Assembly: GCA_044239865.1 (NCBI GenBank)
Contig: JBIIAO010000004.1
Location: forward strand, 213,917-277,916
Source of the DNA: CAIZGX01 sp044239865
GTDB taxonomy: Bacteria; Bacteroidota; Bacteroidia; Flavobacteriales_D; Sanyastnellaceae
DNA length: 64,000 nt
Direction: 5' to 3'
Below are positions 37,506-44,921 of this stretch, in pieces; within the stretch, counting starts at the first letter, position 1, and every line of letters starts with the position of its first letter. Made by a program: the position numbers and the translations under genes. Under the pieces are notes generated by a model that was not told the origin of the DNA, searched no databases, and worked only from the letters and a program-made list of their open reading frames with translations.

Positions 37506-38693
37506 TTAACTCCCACCAAAACTGACCAAACTCCTCTGAACCCCAATCTTCTTCACCTCACCATTGGCTCCCGCAATGACATAGTGTTCGCCCATTTCAT
37601 CGCCAAGTAAATCATTTATTTTTCTTCTGATCTTCGAAATGGTCTCGCTAATTTTTTGAGTATGTGCATTGTCGGTGCGTTCGTTGATTCTTTTTGTAGC
37701 CGTTGTCCTATCCGAAGTTGGACTGACTTTCAAATACAATTCAGTGAGTTCCTCGCGATGCTCATCTAGCATGTTAAGCTTAACACCCTCAGGTTTACCG
37801 AGGAAGAACAAGTAGATTGTTTTTTCAATCTTGTCGAGTTTTAATTCAAGGTTGGCAAGGTCCGGGAATTGAATGGTGAAATTCGGTCCGGTGATGTTCA
37901 TACGGCTTGGTTTCTTCAACAAAGAGTATCGATCTCTGAATAGGATTTCGCTGCGAGTGGCCTCCATGATTTCAAAAACCTGATTGGCGAGAAGCGGGTC
38001 GACTTGCTTGTCTTCCAAACGCTTGACACAATCGGAGCATAAGTCGGCCGTTCGTATTTTTAATATGAGTTCGCTTTTGTTACCACAAAAATCATTCATG
38101 CATCCAACCGAGGTTTGATGCACGCCTTCAGACATCTCACGAATGTCTGAGAACATAAGATGACGAAGCAAATGAGTAACTATTAAATAAACAATGCTCG
38201 CACGCGAAAATCCCGGCAAGTAAAATCCGAGTCCTGATGTTTGTACGAATCCATTTCTTCCTCCTTTCGGATCAGGTGCTGCAAACCAGTTGAATTCATT
38301 GCCTTTGTCGGTAAGGAGAATCACGAATTCAAATTCTGAAGTGTCATTCGCTTTTCGGAAGGTTTGACACCTCTCAAAGATGTCATTCCATTTCAATCGA
38401 GTAAGTGTTTGTGGTGCCTCAACATAATGAGCGTCTAAAGAACAGATTTCCTCGCTCGCATCTGAATAGGAGGCGTAGTCTTGAATCATTTCGTGGGGAA
38501 TAGGGTGCGTTTTATCCCGTCCATTCTCGTCTTCGTTGTCGAATTCGATACCTTCATCGTCATCGAACACGGGTTCATCTATTGTAGACACAAATTCTAG
38601 CGGACCAGAAAACAATTGTAGTTGTTGCAAGATTTCGTGGTAGGCAGCTTGGTCTACTTCTTCTGATTTTAATAAATGAACCCGTGTTCGCAT
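37506..38693 (-). CDS. Cys-cluster protein with C-terminal winged-helix-like domain
   Basis: 395 residues, no signal peptide. The N-terminal 60 residues end in a very acidic stretch (DDDEGIEFDNEDENG). The middle has HLLRHLMF followed by GCMNDFCGNK and RTADLCSDC, a Cys-x4-Cys...Cys-x2-Cys arrangement. It is reminiscent of the archaemetzincin zinc region, but the HExxH glutamate is missing, so catalysis is unlikely. The last 110 residues (KPEGVKLNMLDEHREELTELY, then ISKIRRKINDLLG and YVIAGANGEVKKIGV) resemble a winged helix of the OmpR type. It starts 17 bases after the vWA gene and is the last of three genes on this strand. A role as regulator or effector of that module is inferred. Confidence 0.55.
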   Translation of the reverse strand: MRTRVHLLKSEEVDQAAYHEILQQLQLFSGPLEFVSTIDEPVFDDDEGIEFDNEDENGRDKTHPIPHEMIQDYASYSDASEEICSLDAHYVEAPQTLTRLKWNDIFERCQTFRKANDTSEFEFVILLTDKGNEFNWFAAPDPKGGRNGFVQTSGLGFYLPGFSRASIVYLIVTHLLRHLMFSDIREMSEGVHQTSVGCMNDFCGNKSELILKIRTADLCSDCVKRLEDKQVDPLLANQVFEIMEATRSEILFRDRYSLLKKPSRMNITGPNFTIQFPDLANLELKLDKIEKTIYLFFLGKPEGVKLNMLDEHREELTELYLKVSPTSDRTTATKRINERTDNAHTQKISETISKIRRKINDLLGDEMGEHYVIAGANGEVKKIGVQRSLVSFGGS

Positions 38694-38710
38694 GACGATA
38701 AATTTAATAA

Positions 38711-39346
38711 TTATAATTCACTAAACCCTTCCCAATTTTTTCCAGATCTTTTTTGAAGAATGGAATTCTCTAGCGCATCAGCGGCAAAGTGCATGGTTTC
38801 TTTGATATTGGCTTTTTGGGAAGAATACACACGTGATTGTTGCATGTTCAATCTGCTCGCGGCTCCCCAAGCATCAATGTCTGCTCCAATGAAAGCGAAG
38901 TTCCAGTTTCCGGTTGCTTCCAATTCCTTAATCGAAGAAGAGATCTCTTGATATTTGAACATACGTGAGGCATTCTCTCCGCCGTCGGTGAAAATAACAA
39001 TCATAACCGTTCCGTTCTTTTCCTTCAGGTCACGTCCAACTGCATACTTCATGCGGTTGATGACTGTGCCGATAGCGTCGAGCAATCCGGTCATGCCGTC
39101 TAAGACATAATCTTTTTCGGTTAACACAGGCAGTTCAGCTGCAGGTAGATTTTCAAAGACCAATTCAGGACTGTCGGAGAAAAGAGTTAGAGATACATAG
39201 ATCGGCTGATCTAAGTTGCGCTCTTGAATGGCTTTTATTGAATGAAGCTTTTCATTCAACCCTTCAAGGGTTTCTTTGTAATGCGATTGCATACTTCCAC
39301 TTTTGTCCAAGACAATGTGGTAGTGGGTGGCGTTTTGTTTATTCAT
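38711..39346 (-). CDS. von Willebrand factor A domain protein
   Basis: 211 residues, cytoplasmic (no signal peptide or span). The whole protein is one vWA domain with a complete metal-ion-dependent adhesion site: DKSGSM (Asp14, Ser16, Ser18), a Thr in DGMTGLLDA (Thr86) and FTDGGEN (Asp121). vWA proteins of this compact type often work as partners of ATPases in chaperone-like or conflict systems. It lies between an SMC/RecF-like ATPase gene 70 bases upstream and a Cys-cluster protein gene 17 bases downstream, and the three probably form one unit. Confidence 0.85.
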   Translation of the reverse strand: MNKQNATHYHIVLDKSGSMQSHYKETLEGLNEKLHSIKAIQERNLDQPIYVSLTLFSDSPELVFENLPAAELPVLTEKDYVLDGMTGLLDAIGTVINRMKYAVGRDLKEKNGTVMIVIFTDGGENASRMFKYQEISSSIKELEATGNWNFAFIGADIDAWGAASRLNMQQSRVYSSQKANIKETMHFAADALENSILQKRSGKNWEGFSEL

Positions 39347-39416
39347 TTTGTTTAATTATTTACGCAAAGATGTGGTGTTGAACAAGGCTAAGTAAAGTTT
39401 TAACAACCTTGTTTTT

Positions 39417-40841
39417 TTAATTGAAGTGAAGTTGAGCTGGAATTTTCTTCTTCCAGTTTTCATTGATTTTATTAGTGTTGTAGAGTGAAGGGAATACTTC
39501 GTTTCTTTTAGAAACCGTATGTTGACTTACATGTGAAGTGTGATTTTTTTTGTTTTTAATAAAGTGGTAAATCCGGATATCGGATTTCTTAACTTTCTTT
39601 GAACGAATGAGTTCTTTGGTGAGAGTTTCAATGTGTGTTCCTCTCGTTTCAAAGAAGTAGTTATAATTCGGAAAATGCTTTAATAGATTTTTTATGAAGG
39701 TGTCAAGCTCGGCAACAGAGATGAGGTTTTCTAAATTGTCTAAGTACATCCAGCCGTAGTCATTATGAAAATTAAATTCACAATGCATGTGCTGATGTGC
39801 TATGATCTGCGTGAGCAGAAAGATCTTTCGTTGTTCCGTTGAACTCAGCTGGTAATATTGAACACGCTTCTTGTTCGGATATTCGAAGAGGTAGGAGTAA
39901 CCGTAGTTGTTTCCTTCGCTGTCATTAACCTCAGACTTAATGGGCTTGGGCAATCCGAAATCTTTGAAAATGGGTGTAATTGTCTTGGTGTCGGAGAAAA
40001 GTTCAAATTCGTCGAGTTTTTTAAAACCGTCTTCAATGGTTTTAAATGCGGTAGGTGCGAAGCGATTGTAATTCTTCGTTGTGTTAAGGAGGTTTCTTTG
40101 AAAGTAAAGTCCCAACGTTGAGAAGCATTGACGGATAAACCAAGAGAGAGATTCGGCGAATTCTGTTAGGCTATTGAATTCAGTTATTTCAAAGAGTTGA
40201 AAGAAAAAATCTTCAAAGGGAAGATCGCTTTCTGGCTTAGGTTCTTTTTTTCTCATTTTCAGAGCAGGGGTCCGCTGAAAGAATTCGCGCTCGGCTTGTC
40301 CAATGAAATTGGAGTCATCGGCTAAGCGGAATACAGCTATAAGTAATTCAGATCGCGTTGGACAATCTTCTGCTAAAGGAACATTTTTTTCTTGTTTGGA
40401 AATGAAGTCTTTCGCCGCTTCGAATAGGTTTAAGGTGGGAAGGGTAAACAGCTGACCATCGCCATCGGCGTATTCAAAGACAAGTTCTTCATTGAAGATG
40501 ATTTTGAAATTGGAGAGTATCGCTTCCTTTTTCTTTTCAGCTGGTTGGAATTCATAGGTTTGTGTAAACACACCAATTTCGGCGCGCACCTCAAAGCCAA
40601 TCTTCAAAGGTTTGCTCTTGTCGTGTAAGATGTTCTCGAAATTGGCATAAGGACCAAACGACTGGAAGTATTTCACTTCCTTCATTTCTTGATCGTTACT
40701 TGGGAATAATTCAAGGAGATTAATTAAACTGCTTTTTCCTGTTGCTAATTCTCCATAAAGGAAATTTATTCTTCCAATTTCCCAGGTTTGTTTTTCTTGA
40801 AATACAGTGAAATTCTCAGCGTGAACGAATATTTTGTGCAT
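39417..40841 (-). CDS. SMC/RecF-like P-loop ATPase
   Basis: 474 residues, cytoplasmic. Walker A is GELATGKSSL (30-39) after an N-terminal beta pair, as in RecF, OLD and AAA_15/21-type ATPases. A signature-like LSSTEQ (332-337), a Walker B-like strand WMYLDNLEN (364-372, with Asp-Asn instead of Asp-Glu) and an H-loop region ETRGTH (398-403) follow in order. The region between is helical and shorter than a true SMC coiled coil. The C-terminal 70 residues are basic (IKNKKNH, KRNEVF). The Asn in place of the catalytic Glu may slow hydrolysis. It is first in the leftward vWA module. No nuclease or TOPRIM domain is visible. Confidence 0.65.
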   Translation of the reverse strand: MHKIFVHAENFTVFQEKQTWEIGRINFLYGELATGKSSLINLLELFPSNDQEMKEVKYFQSFGPYANFENILHDKSKPLKIGFEVRAEIGVFTQTYEFQPAEKKKEAILSNFKIIFNEELVFEYADGDGQLFTLPTLNLFEAAKDFISKQEKNVPLAEDCPTRSELLIAVFRLADDSNFIGQAEREFFQRTPALKMRKKEPKPESDLPFEDFFFQLFEITEFNSLTEFAESLSWFIRQCFSTLGLYFQRNLLNTTKNYNRFAPTAFKTIEDGFKKLDEFELFSDTKTITPIFKDFGLPKPIKSEVNDSEGNNYGYSYLFEYPNKKRVQYYQLSSTEQRKIFLLTQIIAHQHMHCEFNFHNDYGWMYLDNLENLISVAELDTFIKNLLKHFPNYNYFFETRGTHIETLTKELIRSKKVKKSDIRIYHFIKNKKNHTSHVSQHTVSKRNEVFPSLYNTNKINENWKKKIPAQLHFN

Positions 40842-41222
40842 AGTTTCTAGTCTTCTTGGCGAAAGTATTTGTTAGGTGTGCAGTGTTGCTGCACGAAAAA
40901 AAAGTCAAAGCGGTAGCTGTTCCTGTATGTGCGGGAAGTGCCGTGAATAAAGGAGTTGAGCGGTTAAAAAATAAAACGGGGTGATTTTTTCAAATCGGGA
41001 TATCAAAAGTAGAATGACTTCTCGCGCGAAAGGGCAAATAGTTTTTAACTGTTGAAAAAACGAATCGCTTCGACCTATGTTAAAAAATATTTATTTTCAG
41101 CGATGACAAGGGTTTTATAAAATTCCGCAATAAAATTCAAAGTGAAATTAATTTTTTGGCACGGTGAAATAATTATCCACAATGGAATGAAAGGTGCGTT
41201 TTCGTCCTAATTTCACTTCCCT
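40842..41222. promoter_or_regulatory. Divergent intergenic region with candidate promoter for the ATPase-vWA module
   Basis: This 381-base gap has no gene. On the minus strand an exact -7 motif TACTTTTG (41011-41004) has a TTG (41037-41035) 23 bases upstream, a fair Bacteroidota promoter, leaving a leader of roughly 155 bases before ATG 40841. Within that leader GTGCAG-TGTTG-CTGCAC (40877-40893) can form a 6-bp hairpin. For xseA on the plus strand nothing convincing was seen. The rest is AT-rich with no repeats or ORFs worth naming. Confidence 0.4.
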
Positions 41223-42593
41223 ATGTCAGCCGCTAAAAAAACATTTTCCCTTCTTCAACTGACTCAAAGCATTCACAGAGCTGTACAGTCGGCTTTCGAT
41301 GGCCGTTACTGGATAGTTGCTGAAATGAACAAGCTGAACCTTTATCCAAAGAGCGGACATGCCTATCCGGAATTGGTTGAGAAGCAAGACGGAGTAATCG
41401 TTGCTGAAATGCGCGCAAACCTTTGGAAGAACGATTTCGAGCGAATCAATCAGAATTTCATACAAGCCATTCAAGAACCGCTGAAAGATGGAATTAAGGT
41501 GCTCATGAATGTTTCGGTCGGATTCGATTCAAAATATGGTATTTCATTGACCATTCATGAAATAGATGCGAGCTATACCCTGGGCGACTTGGAACAGGAA
41601 AAACAGAACAGTATTCTCGCATTGAAGAAGCAAGGCATTTTCGATTTAAATCGAAAAAAGTCTTTACCCCTGCTTCCCCAGCGGTTAGCAATCATATCTG
41701 TTGCCAATAGCAATGGTTATCAAGATTTCACCCACATAATAGATGGCAATAGTTGGAAGTACAAATTCTTTCACATGCTCTTTCCTTCGTTATTACAAGG
41801 CGATAAAGCAGTCGGTGATCTGACCAATCGGCTAAATCGTATTCGAAAAGTAGCGCATCACTTCGATGCCGTGGTGATAGTTCGTGGAGGAGGCGGGGAC
41901 ATTGGTTTGGCGTGTTACAATAACGTAAACCTCTGCAAAGTCATAGCCGAGTTTCCGCTTCCTGTGCTTACAGGTATTGGTCACCGTGTGAACGAGTCTG
42001 TAGCCGATATGGTGGCTTATAAGAATCTGATTACTCCAACAGATCTAGGTAACTACTTCATTCAACAATTTCATAATTTTTCGCTGCCCGTTCAACGTGC
42101 AGAAGAGGCCTTGGTAGACAAATCCTTGCGTCTGTTGTCCGAAACAAAATCGAAGTTACATGCTTTTGTGCTTTTGTTTCGGTCTGTTGTTGAAACAACC
42201 TTGGTCAAGAACAATTCAAAAGTTGAAACGCTTCGTGTTGGAATTCGAGCGGGTTCGCGACAGCACATGACCAATGAAAAGGGAAATGTTCAAGGACTAT
42301 CAAAGGCACTTGCGAATGACGCCAGAACGCTGCTAACGGCAGGACGTGTTTCCGTTTCAAAATTGCAAGAAGGAATGAAAAACCGAATAAACGTTCGGTT
42401 TTCGAAAGAAGAGTTAGCGTTAAATGGATTGGAGAACAGTGTTCGCTTGTTAGATCCGCGTAACGTTTTGAAACGAGGATTCAGTATAACCTTGGTAAAC
42501 GGTAAAGCTTTAACTGATGTGAACGAGGTGAAATCAGGAGAAGAGATAACAACCCTATTATACAACGGAACAATAAAATCTATTAAAGAATAA
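41223..42593 (+). CDS. xseA: Exodeoxyribonuclease VII large subunit
   Basis: XseA is the catalytic subunit of exonuclease VII, which degrades single-stranded DNA into short oligonucleotides. The 456-residue product has the N-terminal OB fold (YWIVAEMNKLNLYPKSGHAYPEL), the conserved catalytic core (AIISVANSNGYQDF, VVIVRGGGGDIGLACYNN, PVLTGIGHRVNESVAD, TPTDLG) and a long helical C-terminal region, ending with the RGFSIT and GEEITTLLYNGTI elements. Length is normal. It is followed after 4 bases by xseB, the standard arrangement for the two-subunit enzyme. Confidence 0.95.
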   Translation: MSAAKKTFSLLQLTQSIHRAVQSAFDGRYWIVAEMNKLNLYPKSGHAYPELVEKQDGVIVAEMRANLWKNDFERINQNFIQAIQEPLKDGIKVLMNVSVGFDSKYGISLTIHEIDASYTLGDLEQEKQNSILALKKQGIFDLNRKKSLPLLPQRLAIISVANSNGYQDFTHIIDGNSWKYKFFHMLFPSLLQGDKAVGDLTNRLNRIRKVAHHFDAVVIVRGGGGDIGLACYNNVNLCKVIAEFPLPVLTGIGHRVNESVADMVAYKNLITPTDLGNYFIQQFHNFSLPVQRAEEALVDKSLRLLSETKSKLHAFVLLFRSVVETTLVKNNSKVETLRVGIRAGSRQHMTNEKGNVQGLSKALANDARTLLTAGRVSVSKLQEGMKNRINVRFSKEELALNGLENSVRLLDPRNVLKRGFSITLVNGKALTDVNEVKSGEEITTLLYNGTIKSIKE

Positions 42594-42597
42594 ACAT

Positions 42598-42798
42598 ATG
42601 AGTGAAACAGAAGTGAACTACGAAAGCGCCTTTAAAGAATTGCAGGGCATTGTATCTGAAATTGAATTGGGACAAATTACGGTAGATATTCTATCCCAAA
42701 AGGTAAAACGCGCTGCAGAACTTATTGCTAGTTGCAAGACGAAGTTGTCTTCGACAGAGGAGGATGTGAATAAGATTTTGAAAGAGCTGGAGGAGTAG
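42598..42798 (+). CDS. xseB: Exodeoxyribonuclease VII small subunit
   Basis: 66 residues forming two helices with the family motif pattern: YESAFKELQGIVSEIELGQITVDILSQKVKRAAELI, here split only for description into an N-terminal helix (5-21), a turn at GQITVD and a second helix. XseB binds several copies per XseA and is needed for activity. It begins 4 bases after xseA, so the pair is co-expressed. A 12-bp minisatellite starts 6 bases after its stop. Confidence 0.93.
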   Translation: MSETEVNYESAFKELQGIVSEIELGQITVDILSQKVKRAAELIASCKTKLSSTEEDVNKILKELEE

Positions 42799-42803
42799 GT
42801 GCT

Positions 42804-42897
42804 GAAGCAAGGTCCTTTAGAAGGTCCTTTGCAAGGTCGCTACGCGAAGCGTCCTTGCGAAGCACCTTGTGAAACATCTTGCAACTGCACCTTGCAA
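42804..42897. repeat. Second copy of the 12-bp minisatellite family
   Basis: About eight degenerate 12-base units (for example GAAGCAAGGTCC, TTTAGAAGGTCC, TTTGCAAGGTCG, TTGCGAAGCACC, TTGTGAAACATC), with one unit enlarged by three bases and another by one. It lies between xseB and the nitroreductase gene. The units match those of 5453-5596, and the shared TTGCGAAGCA core is on the same strand. Because the locus is unrelated, this is a dispersed intergenic family rather than a gene-specific repeat. Confidence 0.8.
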
Positions 42898-42973
42898 TAA
42901 AGTAATCATGTTTTTTGAAAACAAGTTAGAAATCTTGTTGTTTAGGATATAGAATGTACAAAAATTGAGCAAT

Positions 42974-43606
42974 ATGAATGCAGTAGAAGCAATGCAATGG
43001 AGATATGCGGTGAAGGCCATGAATGGTGAAAAGGTGAGTGATGATAAGATTGAAAGGATATTGGAAGCGATTCGTTTGTCGCCGTCTTCAAGTGGATTGC
43101 AACCGTACGAATTGTTGGTTATTACGAATCCAGCATTGAAAGCTGAATTGAAGCCAGCTGCACACAATCAAAGTCAGGTTGAAGATTGTTCTCATCTTTT
43201 GGTTTTTGCTGCGTGGGACACCTACACAGCGGATCGTGTTAACGCGTGGTTCGATTTGGTGAATGAAGTCCGTGGAGCACAAGGCGAAGGATGGGAGAAA
43301 TATCGCAATTCCATTTTAAGTAGTTATGTTCCTCGTCCTGCGGAAGTGAATTTCGAGCACGCATCGAAGCAGGTTTATATTGCATCAGGGATAGCCATGT
43401 TAGCAGCAGCCTTGGAAGAAGTCGATTGCACGCCTATGGAGGGATTCAAACCCACAGAGGTGGATCGTATTCTTGGTCTTGAAGCGAAGGGATTAAAATC
43501 TGTTCTCTTGCTTCCTCTCGGTTATCGCAATCCGGAAAAGGATTATTTGATTAATTCGAAGAAGGTAAGGAAGTCGATGAGTGATTTTGTTCACGAAATC
43601 AAGTAG
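42974..43606 (+). CDS. Nitroreductase-family NAD(P)H oxidoreductase
   Basis: 210 residues from ATG 42974. The flavin-binding opening (MQWRYAVKAMNGEKVSDDKIERIL) is followed by LSPSSSGLQPYELLVI and the C-terminal GLKSVLLLPLGYRNPEKDYL, all characteristic of NfsB/NfnB-type FMN enzymes that reduce nitro compounds, quinones or related substrates with NAD(P)H. The length is normal. The physiological substrate is unknown. It stands alone: a minisatellite precedes it and a strong terminator hairpin follows 26 bases after the stop. The TTG at 42965 adds only three residues, so ATG 42974 is preferred. Confidence 0.92.
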   Translation: MNAVEAMQWRYAVKAMNGEKVSDDKIERILEAIRLSPSSSGLQPYELLVITNPALKAELKPAAHNQSQVEDCSHLLVFAAWDTYTADRVNAWFDLVNEVRGAQGEGWEKYRNSILSSYVPRPAEVNFEHASKQVYIASGIAMLAAALEEVDCTPMEGFKPTEVDRILGLEAKGLKSVLLLPLGYRNPEKDYLINSKKVRKSMSDFVHEIK

Positions 43607-43631
43607 AGTTCAAATTGAATGAATAAAGAAG

Positions 43632-43657
43632 TCCCACTGTGAAGTGGGATTTTTTTG
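43632..43657 (+). terminator. Rho-independent terminator after the nitroreductase gene
   Basis: TCCCAC-TGTGAA-GTGGGA forms a 6-bp stem with a 6-base loop followed directly by a run of seven T. It separates the nitroreductase gene from the eleven-gene operon that starts at 43773. Confidence 0.85.
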
Positions 43658-43678
43658 TGATGTTAATTGATTCTTTTT

Positions 43679-43698
43679 CATCGAAAGTGCTTTCGATG
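43679..43698. promoter_or_regulatory. Perfect palindrome upstream of the trans-envelope operon (candidate operator)
   Basis: CATCGAAAG-TG-CTTTCGATG is a perfect 9+9 base inverted repeat with a 2-base spacer. It is not followed by a T run on either strand, so it does not look like a terminator. It lies about 23 bases before the -33-like TTG of the candidate operon promoter, a position suited to a dimeric regulator. The regulator is unknown; function is inferred from position and symmetry. Confidence 0.45.
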
Positions 43699-43720
43699 GT
43701 AAACATTAATTTTACGTTAA

Positions 43721-43753
43721 TTGTTAAATACGCAAGATTTTCATTTATTTTAG
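43721..43753 (+). promoter_or_regulatory. Candidate promoter of the eleven-gene operon
   Basis: TTG (43721-43723), 22 bases, then TATTTTAG (43746-43753), one base from the Bacteroidota -7 consensus TAnnTTTG. The first start codon follows 19 bases later. The whole operon to 57628 has no other gap large enough for a standard promoter. Confidence 0.4.
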
Positions 43754-43772
43754 CCTCTTAAATAGAAAAAAT

Positions 43773-44909
43773 ATGAACAATAATAAGGCTACGCACATTC
43801 CTAAATACCTCATCATCATTGGTTGGTTGGTGAGTTTATTTGCATTCTCATTGGGTTTCTACCACACAGCCGATGGGGTTAGTTATTTACAACCACTTGG
43901 TTTGAAATACGGAGGGTTTATCCTATCCGGGTTAATTTCCTTAATGCTTGTTTTGTCATACGCTCGCGCTGTAAGTGGTGTTAAAATAGCCTTGGTGTTT
44001 TATGTTGTTTGCGCCTTATTCAATTTCATATTCAACCTAAATTCTTTTTATCCGAATATGAACAGTCGCAAATTGCTGCAGGAAGAGGCTGAGCAAATTA
44101 GAGATACGATTCGGGAGAATTTAAGCCAATATCCTAAATTGGTTAAGTTGGGAAGTTCTCTGGATATAGAAGATTTGAAAAGATATCGTGATAATTGTCT
44201 TTTTGAAATAGAGAAAAGTAAGGGGTTTGGTGAAAATGCTAAAGACTTTTTGAAGTCTTTTAATGATGTTTCAAAAAAATATGGTGTAGGTGAAATCGGA
44301 TATGGAAGTGTGGATTTGCAAAACAAGAATGCTGCTGAGCATTTTGGCAATCAAATGAACAGCGTTATTTCTCAATTGGAAACGGGAGTAGCAGGTGTAG
44401 GAAATGCATTAGTGGCAACGAAGAGTATGGCTCAGTTGCAAAAGATGTTTGAAAAACCAAAAGATGAAAAACTATTGTCCCCAGGTGATAGCATCTTCAA
44501 GGAGATTAGCGACAATCGAGCGACAAAGAAAGAGGATTCTGCAGCTTTTGACCTTTCGGTGAAAAAACTGGATGAACTGGTGAAGCTAAACGACGAAATG
44601 GCTAATGCTGTTAATAAATTGAATATTACTTATAAAGAGAATGGGAAAAATGAAGTGGTGAAAATGAAGGAGTTGAATAAAGGCGACAAAGCCGAATTGT
44701 TATTCCCGAAATCCAAGGAAATGGGCAAGTTTAACCACACCATGGATTCGATTGGAAAAAGAATAGGCAAGCTTGATACATGGGGTATATTAATACTTGT
44801 TCTGTTTATCGATTTCATTGTTCCGCTTGGAATCTATTTGCTCATTCGTAAAAAAGACGGTGAAGAAAAGAAGAAAAAAGTAATATTTGGACGTGATTTT
44901 AATTCTTAA
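43773..44909 (+). CDS. Four-span inner-membrane protein with large periplasmic domain (system gene 1)
   Basis: 378 residues, family not recognised. Hydrophobic spans lie at about 11-31, 46-64, 69-88 and 342-363, followed by a Lys-rich tail (KKDGEEKKKK) predicted to be cytoplasmic. By the positive-inside rule, residues about 90-340 would be periplasmic. This part is mostly helical (EEAEQIRDTIRENL, KKLDELVKLNDEMANAVNKL) and may oligomerise through coiled coils. It opens the operon, 12 bases before the GTPase-like gene. A role as membrane scaffold that passes a signal or force between the cytoplasmic NTPase and the periplasm is an inference from topology only. Confidence 0.6.
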   Translation: MNNNKATHIPKYLIIIGWLVSLFAFSLGFYHTADGVSYLQPLGLKYGGFILSGLISLMLVLSYARAVSGVKIALVFYVVCALFNFIFNLNSFYPNMNSRKLLQEEAEQIRDTIRENLSQYPKLVKLGSSLDIEDLKRYRDNCLFEIEKSKGFGENAKDFLKSFNDVSKKYGVGEIGYGSVDLQNKNAAEHFGNQMNSVISQLETGVAGVGNALVATKSMAQLQKMFEKPKDEKLLSPGDSIFKEISDNRATKKEDSAAFDLSVKKLDELVKLNDEMANAVNKLNITYKENGKNEVVKMKELNKGDKAELLFPKSKEMGKFNHTMDSIGKRIGKLDTWGILILVLFIDFIVPLGIYLLIRKKDGEEKKKKVIFGRDFNS

Positions 44910-44921
44910 ATAATAATTGAT

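Noticed and set aside
39417..40841. RecF or OLD nuclease
   Set aside because: The neighbourhood lacks other recF-type genes, there is no TOPRIM domain, and Walker B is altered; only a general SMC/RecF-like ATPase is supported.
40877..40893. Hairpin GTGCAG-TGTTG-CTGCAC as a terminator
   Set aside because: The A run lies on the wrong side for either neighbouring transcript to end here; at most it is a leader hairpin.
42817..43167. Minus-strand frame covering the minisatellite and the nitroreductase start
   Set aside because: It overlaps a clear nitroreductase gene and reads repeat units; no recognisable protein features.
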